Below, piece by piece: positions 8,694 through 17,158 of a stretch of 64,000 nt of DNA. Position numbers and translations under genes: made by a program. This stretch comes from Peptoniphilus_A genitalis (lineage in GTDB: Bacteria > Bacillota > Clostridia > Tissierellales > Peptoniphilaceae), in the NCBI RefSeq assembly GCF_949769225.1, contig NZ_CATKPB010000011.1; one strand, written 5' to 3'. Below the pieces are notes generated by a model. That model had not been told where the DNA came from and did no database searches. It saw only the letters and a list, made by a program, of their open reading frames with translations. Within the stretch, counting starts at the first letter, position 1; each line of letters starts with the position of its first letter.

Positions 8694-9650
8694 TTAATCA
8701 AATCCAAATTTTTCTCTCATTATTTTAAGTTCTTCATCAGTAAGGTCGTTTTCGTCAACTGGCTCTTGATTTTCTTCTTCAGCCATTTTCTTTTTGTGTT
8801 CTTCCACAATCTTATCGTGCTCAGCTATAACTGCTAGAGCCACGTCTTGTGGGATTTCAATAGATTTCTTTTCTATTTCAGAAAGTTCAACCTTGCCACC
8901 AACGCAGAATTTTTTACCATCTTCAAATTCATAAACAAAAACTTCAAGTTCTCCTGCTGGGTTCTTAATTGCAATCTTGTAATCTTCATCAAGCTTATCA
9001 ATGTCGCTTTCAAGATAATTAACTACAGCTACAGTGCCTGATCCACAAGAGCCTTCTCTAAATAAAGTTTCAGAACCTTCTACATAAACGTAAGGAATCA
9101 TTTCAAGCATTTCCTTGTTGAAGAAAAGAACTCCATAGGCTTCGTCCTTGTAATCCTTTTTAAGGACTTCAAGTGCCTTATCTACAAAATCTCTGTCTTC
9201 TTCTCCCTCAACAACTAAGTGACTAATTCCATGAAGTTTAATAAGAGTGCAGTCCTTGCCAGCTATTGTTAAGTTTTCTCTTCCAATAGGTCCATCTAAG
9301 GCTACATAGGCCTTTTGATTTTTAACATCTGCAATTACATCAGTTGTCCCTTGGTGACCACTTACATAAACTTCAATATCAACAAGTCCATCAGTGTCAT
9401 AGAAGCCTGCAGAGTAAAGTCCATAAGCTCTTGTTGCGTTGGCACAAAATTCTCCACCCATCATGTCCATCCTAAGAGGTGCACCTTCATAGGCTGGAGA
9501 AATAAATCCAACTTGTTCAACATCCTTATCTATTTGTTCAATGATACAGTCTGTGTAGGCCTTTCTATATCCTGGATAAACAGGAGCTACAACAAAGCCT
9601 GTTATATTTCCACATGGGTTCGCTCTAAAATAATTAAAAGTTTTCTTCAT
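8694..9650 (-). CDS. DapF-fold amino-acid racemase, CntK (histidine racemase)-like
   Basis: 318 residues with the two-cysteine catalytic layout of the PLP-independent DapF fold: Cys in GGEFCANATRAYG (general base/acid 1) and Cys in EGSCGSGTVA (base/acid 2). The N-terminal NPCGNITGF and EQVGFIS segments resemble the staphylopine histidine racemase CntK (as I recall it) more than housekeeping DapF, so a free amino acid such as histidine is a likelier substrate than diaminopimelate. The last 45 residues are an acidic/charged tail not found in typical DapF. The start at 9650 is placed 6 bases after AGAGG. No lysine-pathway or metallophore genes flank it. Confidence 0.78.
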   Translation of the reverse strand: MKKTFNYFRANPCGNITGFVVAPVYPGYRKAYTDCIIEQIDKDVEQVGFISPAYEGAPLRMDMMGGEFCANATRAYGLYSAGFYDTDGLVDIEVYVSGHQGTTDVIADVKNQKAYVALDGPIGRENLTIAGKDCTLIKLHGISHLVVEGEEDRDFVDKALEVLKKDYKDEAYGVLFFNKEMLEMIPYVYVEGSETLFREGSCGSGTVAVVNYLESDIDKLDEDYKIAIKNPAGELEVFVYEFEDGKKFCVGGKVELSEIEKKSIEIPQDVALAVIAEHDKIVEEHKKKMAEEENQEPVDENDLTDEELKIMREKFGFD

Positions 9651-9691
9651 AACCATCCTCTTCTCGACTCTAAAAATAAATTTACTCTTTA

Positions 9692-9700
9692 ATTATAGCA
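9692..9700 (-). promoter_or_regulatory. Extended -10 promoter of the racemase gene
   Basis: The minus strand reads TGCTATAAT, an extended -10 (TGnTATAAT), about 42 bases upstream of the start codon. TTAAAA lies 18 bases further upstream as a weak -35. Confidence 0.6.
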
Positions 9701-9764
9701 TACTAAGTTAGTGTTTTTTAACCGCTAATCTTATCTTACCCGAAATTTAATTTTTAACGCAGAC

Positions 9765-10937
9765 TTATTTTAGATACTTTTTAAGGTCTTCTACCCTATC
9801 TGTTCTTTCCCAAGGAAGGTCTAAGTCATTTCTACCAAAGTGACCATAGGATGCAGTTTGTCTATAAATTGGTCTTAGTAGGTCAAGGTCACGAATAATT
9901 GCAGCTGGTCTCATGTCGAAGTTTTCCATAATAATTTTTTCGATTTCTTCATGAGAAAGTTTACCAGTTCCAAAAGTTTCTACATAAACTGAAGTTGGTC
10001 TTGCAATACCAATTGCATAGGCAAGTCCAATTTCAACTTTATCTGCAAGTCCTGCTGCAACAAGATTCTTTGCAATGTATCTTGCGTAGTAGGCACCAGA
10101 TCTGTCAACCTTTGTTGGATCCTTTCCAGAGAAAGCTCCACCGCCATGTCTTCCAAAGCCGCCGTAGGTATCAACAATTATTTTTCTACCAGTAAGTCCA
10201 GCGTCAGCCATTGGTCCACCAATAACAAATCTGCCAGTTGGATTGATGAAAAATTCTGTGTCCTTGTCGATGAATTCTGCTGGCACAACTTTTTCAACAA
10301 CTTCTCTAATTATATCTTCTCTAATTTGTTCCATAGAAACATCTGGAGCGTGTTGAGATGATACTACAACATTCTTAAGTCTTACAGGCTTGTCTTCTTC
10401 ATACTCAACTGTAACTTGAGTCTTGCCATCTGGTCTTAGGTAGTCAAGAGTTCCATCTTTTCTTACTTCAGTTAATCTTCTTGATAACTTATGAGCAAGC
10501 GAAATTGGAAGTGGCATCAACTCTTCAGTTTCGTTGCAGGCAAAGCCAAACATAATACCTTGGTCCCCTGCTCCAAAGGAGTCAAGTTCATCTACTCCTT
10601 CTTCTTTAAACCTGTCGACACCCATGGCTATGTCAGATGATTGTTCCTTGATTGCAGATAGGACTGCACAAGTTCTTCCATCGAAACCAAATTTTGCCCT
10701 GTTGTATCCAATATCTTCTAGGACTTCTCTTGCAGTTTTTTCAAAGTCCACATAAGTTTCTGTTGAGATTTCTCCAGTTATAACTATCATTCCTGTGGAT
10801 GCCATAGTTTCGCATGCCACTCTCGCATTTTTATCTTCCGCCAAAATCTTATCTAAGATGGCATCTGATATTTGGTCGCAAACTTTGTCAGGATGTCCTT
10901 CTGTAACGGACTCTGAACTAAATTGCCATTTTTTCAT
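9765..10937 (-). CDS. metK: S-adenosylmethionine synthetase
   Basis: Makes SAM from methionine and ATP in the cytoplasm. 390 residues, full length. The ATP-binding signature SVTEGHPDKVCDQISDA is near the N-terminus, GAGDQGIMFGFA (MetK signature 1) near residue 118, and GGGAFSGKDPTKVDRS (signature 2) in the central domain. The start at 10937 is preferred over the frame opening at 10955 because GGAGG lies between them (11-base spacing, a little long). It is controlled by the SAM-I riboswitch directly upstream, so its own product shuts it off. Confidence 0.97.
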   Translation of the reverse strand: MKKWQFSSESVTEGHPDKVCDQISDAILDKILAEDKNARVACETMASTGMIVITGEISTETYVDFEKTAREVLEDIGYNRAKFGFDGRTCAVLSAIKEQSSDIAMGVDRFKEEGVDELDSFGAGDQGIMFGFACNETEELMPLPISLAHKLSRRLTEVRKDGTLDYLRPDGKTQVTVEYEEDKPVRLKNVVVSSQHAPDVSMEQIREDIIREVVEKVVPAEFIDKDTEFFINPTGRFVIGGPMADAGLTGRKIIVDTYGGFGRHGGGAFSGKDPTKVDRSGAYYARYIAKNLVAAGLADKVEIGLAYAIGIARPTSVYVETFGTGKLSHEEIEKIIMENFDMRPAAIIRDLDLLRPIYRQTASYGHFGRNDLDLPWERTDRVEDLKKYLK

Positions 10938-11040
10938 TTTGTTTCTTTCCTCCATTTTAAATACCTTGATTTAATGTATGAATTTATTTTCTTTTTCTAT
11001 TTGGTCAAATTTATAAAGTCATATAAAATTTTAATCCATA

Positions 11041-11067
11041 AAAAAATCCCCACGCAAAAAGTGAGGA
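11041..11067 (-). terminator. Expression-platform terminator of the SAM-I riboswitch
   Basis: Minus-strand stem TCCTCAC/GTGGGGA (plus 11061-11067 and 11047-11053) followed by a T run. The CCTC in its 5' arm can instead pair with GAGG of the aptamer P1 3' strand (plus 11076-11079), forming the antiterminator. The result is an OFF switch in the presence of SAM. Confidence 0.92.
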
Positions 11068-11074
11068 CCATTAA

Positions 11075-11167
11075 ACCTCATCTTCCAGATAAAAATCTGT
11101 GGGATTTAGCACCAACTAGGTTGCCGGGTTTCACAGTGCCCATTCACTCCACCACTCTCAATAAGGT
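11075..11167 (-). promoter_or_regulatory. SAM-I (S-box) riboswitch aptamer controlling metK
   Basis: Carries the S-box core on the minus strand: CTTATTGAGAGTGGTGGAG, CTGTGAAACCCGGCAACC and GGTGCTAAATCCCA. P1 pairs ACCTTAT (11167-11161) with ATGAGGT (11081-11075) over seven pairs. Bound SAM stabilises P1 and releases the downstream terminator. Confidence 0.96.
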
Positions 11168-11190
11168 ATTATTTATATTTTGTAGATTAG

Positions 11191-11219
11191 ATTATAGCAC
11201 TTAAAATTTTTTAGTGCAA
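11191..11219 (-). promoter_or_regulatory. metK promoter overlapping the upstream gene's stop codon
   Basis: TTGCAC (-35, 11219-11214), 17-base spacer, TATAAT (-10, 11196-11191). The stop codon of the AEC gene (11213-11211) falls in the spacer. The predicted start is about 20 bases before the aptamer P1. Confidence 0.82.
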
Positions 11220-12164
11220 CAAATTAAAATAGTTCATTAGGGATATGCCTACAGGATAAGTAATAATACTCATGATAAAAGAAAGAGTTATTACCTTTGA
11301 AGCAAATTCATGATCTGACTTCATCTGCTTTGTAAAGATAAAGCAGTTGGCTGCGCATGGAGTTGCCCAAAACACATAGGCTATTCCCAGCTCCATATTT
11401 GTAAATCCTAGCTTAACTCCCACTGGTATAAGAATAAGCGGAGCTAAAACTGTCTTTATAAAGGCTGATGTGAACATAATCTTAAAGTCTGACTTTGATG
11501 ATTCAAAGTTTAGACTTGCCCCAATTAATATAAGGGACATTGGTGTTGAAATCTTTGCCACCATTTCTATCGCCTTATCCACTCCTTGATAAACTGGTAG
11601 GTTTAAGAAGTTAAATATTGCACCAAAGACTACACCAGCAATCATTGGGTTCTTAATAATTTTTATAAGAATATTAGAAATAGAAATTGACTTGTCTTCT
11701 GACTCAGAATAATAAGTCAAGAGGACTATAGCAGATATGTTGTAAAGAGTAAGTCCAAAGGCAATTATTACTATCATGTGTTCCATTGAAGGAGCTCCAT
11801 TATAAATTATGTCTAAAATGGGAAAGCCAACGTAAACGAAGTTGGACCTATAGGAACAGTGAACGAAGGCAGATAATTTTCTCCTGTCTTTGATACTCAT
11901 AGACTTACCTATTATAAGAGAAATAAAAATTATAAAAATAACTCCCAAAAGAATATAGGCAACATATTTTGGATGAAGGGACTCAATCCTTGCATTCTTT
12001 ATGTCATAAAATAATTTAAAGGGCAAGGCCATGTAAAAGACTATCCATGTTCCCTTGTCTACGAAGTTGTTGTCAATGTATCCTTTTTGTTTTGCAAAGT
12101 ATCCAAGTAGCAAAACTATAAACACGGGCGATACAATATTAAAACCCATAAGTAAGTTGCTCAT
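11211..12164 (-). CDS. AEC (auxin efflux carrier) family transporter
   Basis: 317-residue integral membrane protein with about ten hydrophobic helices in two five-helix halves, as in the AEC/bile-acid-transporter-like fold. The C-terminal half carries the family stretch TPMSLILIGASLNF followed by ...YVFWATPCAANCFIFTKQM. Bacterial members export or exchange small organic anions or amino acids; the substrate cannot be read from sequence. It sits directly upstream of the metK promoter but is not obviously under the SAM switch. Weak ribosome site (GGTGAT). Confidence 0.85.
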   Translation of the reverse strand: MSNLLMGFNIVSPVFIVLLLGYFAKQKGYIDNNFVDKGTWIVFYMALPFKLFYDIKNARIESLHPKYVAYILLGVIFIIFISLIIGKSMSIKDRRKLSAFVHCSYRSNFVYVGFPILDIIYNGAPSMEHMIVIIAFGLTLYNISAIVLLTYYSESEDKSISISNILIKIIKNPMIAGVVFGAIFNFLNLPVYQGVDKAIEMVAKISTPMSLILIGASLNFESSKSDFKIMFTSAFIKTVLAPLILIPVGVKLGFTNMELGIAYVFWATPCAANCFIFTKQMKSDHEFASKVITLSFIMSIITYPVGISLMNYFNLLH

Positions 12165-12202
12165 AAAATCACCATATTAAATTATAGGGTAAATATTTAG
12201 GC

Positions 12203-12231
12203 TTGTCGAGGGCAATCTTTTAAAATACAAT
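12203..12231 (+). promoter_or_regulatory. Promoter of the stalk-domain protein gene
   Basis: TTGTCG, 17-base spacer, TACAAT, ending 19 bases before the start codon, with an excellent AGGAGGT (12238-12244) between. Confidence 0.6.
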
Positions 12232-12250
12232 AGACCTAGGAGGTCATGTT

Positions 12251-13153
12251 ATGAAAAAAATAATATCTATAGGGCTTACGTCCCTTGTTTTAATTACAAA
12301 TGTTTTTGCTGGCGCAAAAGTTTCTAGTCAAAGCGTCTATGTGGATGGAAAGGACACTGGCGTTAAGGGCTACAACATTAATGACAACAACTACTTTAAG
12401 TTAAGAGATATTGCAGCACTACTTGATGGAAAGGACGCTGAGTTTAATGTTTCTTACGACAATGACAGAGAAGCTGTTATGATTACGAGCAAATCTGACT
12501 ACAAGAAAACTGAAAATGATCTAGTAGCTTTAAAGGACAGCGACAGTGAAATAAAAAAATCAACTCACAAGGTTTTTGTAAATGGAGTTAGACATTCCTT
12601 TAGCGTCTACACAATTGACGGCTACAATTATTTTCAATTGAGACAACTTGGCAAGACAATTGGTTTTGACGTCAACTTTGACGAAAAAAATAATTCTGTC
12701 CTAATTGATTCAAAAGCAATTCCTGGTCGTTCCCTTGTCAACCACCAAGTCGATGTAAAAATTGTTGACTACGCAACTGACTACGAAGAAAAGAACTTAG
12801 ACATTTTAAAGGACCCTCTTCTTGACATTTCAAAATTTCTTGCTAATATTAAAAACGAAGTTCTTGCAACAGCTGAAGAAGGCAAGCTTAGTGGCGAATC
12901 AATTTATGTTAAGTCAGAAAATATTGTAGAAGTCCTACCAACTTCTGCTAAGTACAATGGCAAGCTAACTTACACTCCTTATATTAAGATTGACCAAGGA
13001 GAAAAATCTGAAGTCTTTCCTTATGAAAAGGAATTCGAAGTTGCAAAAACTTTAACATCCAAGGGCTTTGACTCTACAAGCGAATTTGAAATTAGTCTTG
13101 GAGCAAAGAGCAAGGATCATTTTGTTAAGTACTCATCTTTTAAGTATAAATAA
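12251..13153 (+). CDS. Exported stalk-domain (copper amine oxidase N-terminal-like) protein
   Basis: 300 residues. A signal peptide (about 1-20, ending VFAGA) is followed by two repeats of the stalk domain (copper amine oxidase N-like): VYVDGKDTGVKGYNINDNNY-FKLRDIAALL (about 29-58) and VFVNGVRHSFSVYTIDGYNY-FQLRQLGKTIGF (about 108-140). The C-terminal 130 residues are a beta-rich region I do not recognise. The protein is likely held at the envelope; in this class the stalk repeats act as binding or anchoring modules, not as an oxidase. It is the first of a run of exported proteins on this strand. Confidence 0.82.
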   Translation: MKKIISIGLTSLVLITNVFAGAKVSSQSVYVDGKDTGVKGYNINDNNYFKLRDIAALLDGKDAEFNVSYDNDREAVMITSKSDYKKTENDLVALKDSDSEIKKSTHKVFVNGVRHSFSVYTIDGYNYFQLRQLGKTIGFDVNFDEKNNSVLIDSKAIPGRSLVNHQVDVKIVDYATDYEEKNLDILKDPLLDISKFLANIKNEVLATAEEGKLSGESIYVKSENIVEVLPTSAKYNGKLTYTPYIKIDQGEKSEVFPYEKEFEVAKTLTSKGFDSTSEFEISLGAKSKDHFVKYSSFKYK

Positions 13154-13186
13154 TTTTGGGTATATTAATTATGGAGGTGTTAGAAA

Positions 13187-13396
13187 ATGGAAATTAAAAA
13201 AGAAATGTTAATTGGAGAAATTCTTTCAAAAAAGCCAGAATCAATTGGTACCCTAATGAGTTTTGGAATGGGATGCATCATGTGCCCATCTTCTCAAATG
13301 GAAAGTCTTGAAGAAGCAGCAATGGTTCATGGTATAGATCCCAATATGCTTGTAGCTGCTCTTAATGAAGATAGCAAAGAAGAAGCAGAAGCTTAA
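13187..13396 (+). CDS. DUF1858 domain protein with CxxC
   Basis: 69 residues, entirely one DUF1858 domain: an N-terminal helix (LIGEILSKKPESIGTLMSFGMGC), the CIMC pair (Cys about 30 and 33), then PSSQMESLEEAAMVHGID. The two cysteines in a small helical fold suggest metal, cluster or sulfur handling; the family function is not established. GGAGG is well placed. A strong terminator follows, so it probably belongs with the preceding gene or stands alone. Confidence 0.85.
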   Translation: MEIKKEMLIGEILSKKPESIGTLMSFGMGCIMCPSSQMESLEEAAMVHGIDPNMLVAALNEDSKEEAEA

Positions 13397-13412
13397 TCTA
13401 AAGCTTAATTTT

Positions 13413-13439
13413 GAAGAGGCAGGAGCCTCTTCTTTTTTT
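13413..13439 (+). terminator. Terminator after the DUF1858 gene
   Basis: Perfect 8-bp stem GAAGAGGC/GCCTCTTC with an AGGA loop (13421-13424), followed by seven T. Confidence 0.93.
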
Positions 13440-13475
13440 ACATAAATACTTTAATGATTTAATAAGGAGATAATT

Positions 13476-15476
13476 ATGAAAAAGAAATTAATTTATGCCC
13501 TCTCCCTAGCCCTTCTTGTGGGTCCTGTTATGGCTTCAGTTGAAAAGGCTAACTACAATCCAACAGATGAGGCAGTGTCAGTTGACATAACAAAGAAAGA
13601 AAAAGAAAAAGTTGAGGATATAAAAGAAAAATTTAATATCACAGAGGCCTATGAAGATTTTAATTTGATTAAGGAACCAATAAATTCTGACAAAGTGTCT
13701 ACTTATTATTTGAATAAAAAAGCAAAGAACAAAACCATTGACTCCTACCAATGGTCTGACGAAAAATTGGGAAGTCTTCAAGTTGCCTACACAAGTGATG
13801 GCGACTTCTACTCTTATTCAAAATGGAGCAAGGATCAAGATGAAAGTAAAAATTCTGAAAAAATTTCAAAAGATCAAGCACAAAACATTGCAGAAGAAAA
13901 ATTGGCTAAACTTATTCCTGACTTTGACAAAAAATATAAATTAAAAGATTTCTCTCTCCTAGATGATGGAAAGGAATTAAATTTATTTTATGAGAGACTA
14001 ATCCACGGAATACCACTTGCATCAGACTCTCTTTATGTAAATATTTCTCTTACTTCTAAAGAAATAAGAGAGATGGGACTTAACTCCGACTTTGGACCTG
14101 CCACATCCTTCTTAAGTGATAAGGACTTTACAGACAAGTCCAAGTTAAGTCAAGAGGATGCAGAAAAAATATTTGCAGAAAAATTTCCACTTAGGCTTTC
14201 CTACAAGATTTCTAATGATGGCAAGTCTGTAGAGAAGGTCTATCATTCAGAAATTTTTGATATTGATGCAAAAGATGGGAAGCTTGTAAAAAATAATAAT
14301 TTGGGATTTATGCCTTATGAAATGGATAAAGCTGCTGATGCTGAAGGTCTAACCAATGTGGAAATTAAAAAGATTGACGCTCTAAAGGACTTAAGTAAAA
14401 AATCACAAGCTAAGAAAAGAGCCTATGAAATTGCTGGCGATGGCTACCAAGTTACATCAATCTCTTTAAACTCCGACAAGGACAATTACTATTACAATAT
14501 AAATTTAGAAAAAGATAAAAATTATGGCAACATCACTCTTAATGCCAAGAACTTAAATCTTGTTTCCCTAGATTTATGGTCTGATAGAAAAGTTTTCAAT
14601 AATAAAATCAAAGAAGAAGATGCCAAGAAAATTGCTCTAGGCTTCTTAGAAAAATATGGAGACAAGACTGAACTCAAACTAGATAAAATTTCAATTGACT
14701 CTTCTAAGATGGGAACTGCTATTTACATCCCAAGATATGTAAATAATCTTCCAGTCCTAAAAGAAGGTGTAAATATCTTTGTGGACCAAGATAAAAAAAT
14801 TTCATCCTACGAGAGAACTTTTACAAAAGTTGATTTCTCTAAGGCTAATGAAAATACTTTGACCCAAGAAGAGGCCAACAAGATTTTCTTATCCTCTAAG
14901 AACTTTGGCTTAAAATATGTAATAACTGACAATGGACCTAAACTTTTCTACGGAAATATAAAGGACTTCGACCCAGTCATTGGTCAAGATAAAATTCTTA
15001 GAGACTATAATGGCGAGATTATTAACTTTAAGGAACAAATATCTTATCCTGACCTTAATAAGGCAAGGAATAAGAATGCCATCCTCTTCTTAAAAGATAT
15101 GGAAATTGGTTTAATCGGAAGAAATCTTTCAGACAAGATAACTTACCAAGATTTTGTTAAACTTTTAAATGGCCCTAATAGAATGAACTCATCCTACATG
15201 GATAATTTTGGACTTGACCTTGAAAAATTAAAGGACAAAAATATTTTAGAAAAGGATGTCGTTAAGACTCTTGTGACAAAAAATAATCTTGAAAAATTTA
15301 CAAAAGCCAAGGGAATTTTTAAAGAGGACATCTTTAAAAATCAAAAATCCTTGGGCGACTACGAATCTTATTATATAATCGCCAGGGGCTTCGGCTATAT
15401 TGATGGCGACATAAATCCTAACAAGGAAATGACCCTTGAAGAAATCCTATATTTAATCTATAACTCAATGAAGTAA
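13476..15476 (+). CDS. Exported PepSY/YcdB-like repeat protein with C-terminal SLH-like region
   Basis: 666 residues. Signal peptide 1-20 (ends VMASV). The body has recurring units of the form ISKDQAQNIAEEKL, LSQEDAEKIFAEKF, KEEDAKKIALGFL and LTQEEANKIFLS, each followed by beta strands; this is the PepSY/YcdB-YcdC architecture of Firmicutes surface proteins, thought to bind or inhibit proteases. The last 100 residues (YIIARGFGYIDGDINPNKEMTLEEILYLIYNSM) resemble an S-layer homology module for wall anchoring. The start has AAGGAG. Its transcript ends in the hairpin at 15503-15540. Confidence 0.78.
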   Translation: MKKKLIYALSLALLVGPVMASVEKANYNPTDEAVSVDITKKEKEKVEDIKEKFNITEAYEDFNLIKEPINSDKVSTYYLNKKAKNKTIDSYQWSDEKLGSLQVAYTSDGDFYSYSKWSKDQDESKNSEKISKDQAQNIAEEKLAKLIPDFDKKYKLKDFSLLDDGKELNLFYERLIHGIPLASDSLYVNISLTSKEIREMGLNSDFGPATSFLSDKDFTDKSKLSQEDAEKIFAEKFPLRLSYKISNDGKSVEKVYHSEIFDIDAKDGKLVKNNNLGFMPYEMDKAADAEGLTNVEIKKIDALKDLSKKSQAKKRAYEIAGDGYQVTSISLNSDKDNYYYNINLEKDKNYGNITLNAKNLNLVSLDLWSDRKVFNNKIKEEDAKKIALGFLEKYGDKTELKLDKISIDSSKMGTAIYIPRYVNNLPVLKEGVNIFVDQDKKISSYERTFTKVDFSKANENTLTQEEANKIFLSSKNFGLKYVITDNGPKLFYGNIKDFDPVIGQDKILRDYNGEIINFKEQISYPDLNKARNKNAILFLKDMEIGLIGRNLSDKITYQDFVKLLNGPNRMNSSYMDNFGLDLEKLKDKNILEKDVVKTLVTKNNLEKFTKAKGIFKEDIFKNQKSLGDYESYYIIARGFGYIDGDINPNKEMTLEEILYLIYNSMK

Positions 15477-15493
15477 TTGTAATTCTTTTGTAA

Positions 15494-15540
15494 TTGCATC
15501 TTACCTCCCACTGATGTATATTATCAATGGGAGGTTTTTT
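15494..15540 (+). promoter_or_regulatory. Composite site: terminator hairpin, promoter and Shine-Dalgarno superimposed
   Basis: A 13-bp stem with one C-A mismatch (15503-15515 with 15523-15535) plus six T terminates the upstream gene. The loop and its flank hold TATATT (15517-15522), 17 bases after TTGCAT (15494-15499), a promoter for the next gene. The 3' arm contains GGGAGG (15529-15534), that gene's ribosome site, and the T-tract is the spacer to its ATG at 15541. Transcripts from the internal promoter lack the 5' arm and leave the ribosome site free; readthrough RNA would mask it. Confidence 0.65.
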
Positions 15541-16551
15541 ATGACCCAAACAAGCTACGAAAGAAAAAAAAGATTAAGAAGACAAAAGGCTAGAAGAAAG
15601 AAGAGAATTAGACAAACTATTTCAATTTCAATTTTTGTCTTAGTATTTATTTTTATATTTTCAAAAATCTTTTCCGGAATAAAACATTCAAAAGACACAG
15701 AAGTTTCACCTGCCTTAATGTGGTACTACACAAATGAAATTTACAAGGACAGGCCAAGGCCAATCTTTTATGAAAAAGAATACATCTCCAATGTTGCCTT
15801 GGACAAATTAAGTAAAATGGAAGATGAATTTATAGTCAAGGGATCCAACCACCTAAAGAAGGTTGATAAGTATGCCTATGACGCAAAAAAAATTCGTGAC
15901 TTCACAGTCCACCAAAACTACAAGGGAGAAAAGAAAATTGTATTCTTGACCTTTGACGATGGACCTAATAACGAAATCACTCCACAAGTTCTAAACATTT
16001 TAAAGAAGGAAAATGCTCGTGCAACCTTCTTCCTTGTTGGCAAGTCTATTGGCGACAAGACTGCAGGACGTGTAAGAGAAATTCTAGCAAATGGTAATGC
16101 CATTGCCACTCACTCTTTCACCCACGACTACGACTACCTCTACCCAGGAAGAACTGTAAATGTTGAAAGAGTTTATGATGAAATAGAAAAGACTAATGAA
16201 AGACTTCAAAATATTTTAGGCGATGATTTTCATTCTAAGGTCTTTAGGTATCCAGGCGGCGAAATGTCATGGAACAACACAGAGGCTTGCAATTCCTATC
16301 TAGCATCAAAAGATATAAATTGGATTGATTGGAACTGCCTTGTTGGTGATGCAGAGAAAAAATCTGTGAGACCAACAACAATCCAAGGTCAAATAGAATA
16401 TCTTGACAAGTCACTTAACGAAAATAAGAACACAAAAATTGCAGTTGTTCTTTCCCACGATGCAATGAACAAACAACTAACAGCCGACTCCCTATCAGAA
16501 GTTATAAAATACTTCAGAGACAGGGACTATGAATTTGGACTTTTAAAATAA
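15541..16551 (+). CDS. Polysaccharide deacetylase (peptidoglycan GlcNAc deacetylase-like)
   Basis: 336 residues: a very basic cytoplasmic tail, one signal-anchor helix (about 22-44), a linker, then a NodB deacetylase domain. Motif 1 TFDDGP (catalytic Asp and metal Asp), motif 2 HSFTH (metal His pair) and motif 3 RYPGGE are all intact, with a late SHD motif. It likely deacetylates wall GlcNAc outside the cell, conferring lysozyme resistance. The ATG at 15541 follows GGGAGG by 6 bases, so the upstream frame from 15514 is rejected. Confidence 0.92.
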   Translation: MTQTSYERKKRLRRQKARRKKRIRQTISISIFVLVFIFIFSKIFSGIKHSKDTEVSPALMWYYTNEIYKDRPRPIFYEKEYISNVALDKLSKMEDEFIVKGSNHLKKVDKYAYDAKKIRDFTVHQNYKGEKKIVFLTFDDGPNNEITPQVLNILKKENARATFFLVGKSIGDKTAGRVREILANGNAIATHSFTHDYDYLYPGRTVNVERVYDEIEKTNERLQNILGDDFHSKVFRYPGGEMSWNNTEACNSYLASKDINWIDWNCLVGDAEKKSVRPTTIQGQIEYLDKSLNENKNTKIAVVLSHDAMNKQLTADSLSEVIKYFRDRDYEFGLLK

Positions 16552-16580
16552 TTCCAAATTCTCACAAAATTAAAAAATAA

Positions 16581-16610
16581 GAGGACTGATTTTATTTTCA
16601 GTCCTCTTTT
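16581..16610 (+). terminator. Terminator of the deacetylase gene
   Basis: 9-bp stem GAGGACTGA/TCAGTCCTC (16581-16589, 16598-16606) then TTTT. The A-rich 5' flank makes it potentially bidirectional. Confidence 0.88.
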
Positions 16611-16659
16611 TATTGCCATAAATTATTTATAGACATAAGCAAGATTATTAATTTTTAAA

Positions 16660-17001
16660 TTAAGCTAAGTCTTTTTTTATTAAATAGATTAAAACAAATA
16701 GGCTGACAAAGGCCAGTATATAAGAAAATAATATATACACAATAAATAAAGACTTTCCACTTTTCTCATCTAGACTTCCAAGGATAAATAGGCTGGGTAA
16801 AAAAGATAAAAAACTAAGATAGGTATAGATAATAAGAAGGCCTTTAATAAAAGTAATACTTATATTATCAATAAAAATATATGCCCAACCCAAACTTAAA
16901 AAAATTATAAAGGCATGAATTAAAATCCTATAAATTATATTAGATCTTTTAGGATACTGCCAAAGAATTATTTGTAAAAATTTTTTTATATTTTTTGTCA
17001 A
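16660..17001 (-). CDS. Small hydrophobic membrane protein, unknown family
   Basis: 113 residues with three to four transmembrane helices (about 25-45, 50-75, 85-108) and a Lys-rich N-terminus. I do not recognise the family. The start is a TTG at 17001 preceded by GGTGGGG at about 8 bases; no in-frame ATG is available nearby. It stands alone between the deacetylase terminator and the gltX terminator. It is likely real because of length, hydrophobic periodicity and the ribosome site, but no function can be offered. Confidence 0.6.
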   Translation of the reverse strand: MTKNIKKFLQIILWQYPKRSNIIYRILIHAFIIFLSLGWAYIFIDNISITFIKGLLIIYTYLSFLSFLPSLFILGSLDEKSGKSLFIVYILFSYILAFVSLFVLIYLIKKDLA

Positions 17002-17118
17002 CTATAACCCCACCTAGAAATTATTTGTAAAAATATTATAGTATATTAAATTAAAAATTATCTACCATTAAAATATTTAAAATTATTTTCTTAAAGGATT
17101 TTATCTTAAGCTTAAAAT

Positions 17119-17150
17119 AAAAATAGGACTAATCTCTATGACTAGTCCTA
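17119..17150 (-). terminator. Terminator of the gltX unit
   Basis: Minus-strand stem TAGGACTA/TAGTCCTA (plus 17143-17150 and 17124-17131) followed by a T-rich stretch; 8 bases after the gltX stop. Confidence 0.87.
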
Positions 17151-17158
17151 CTTTTTTA

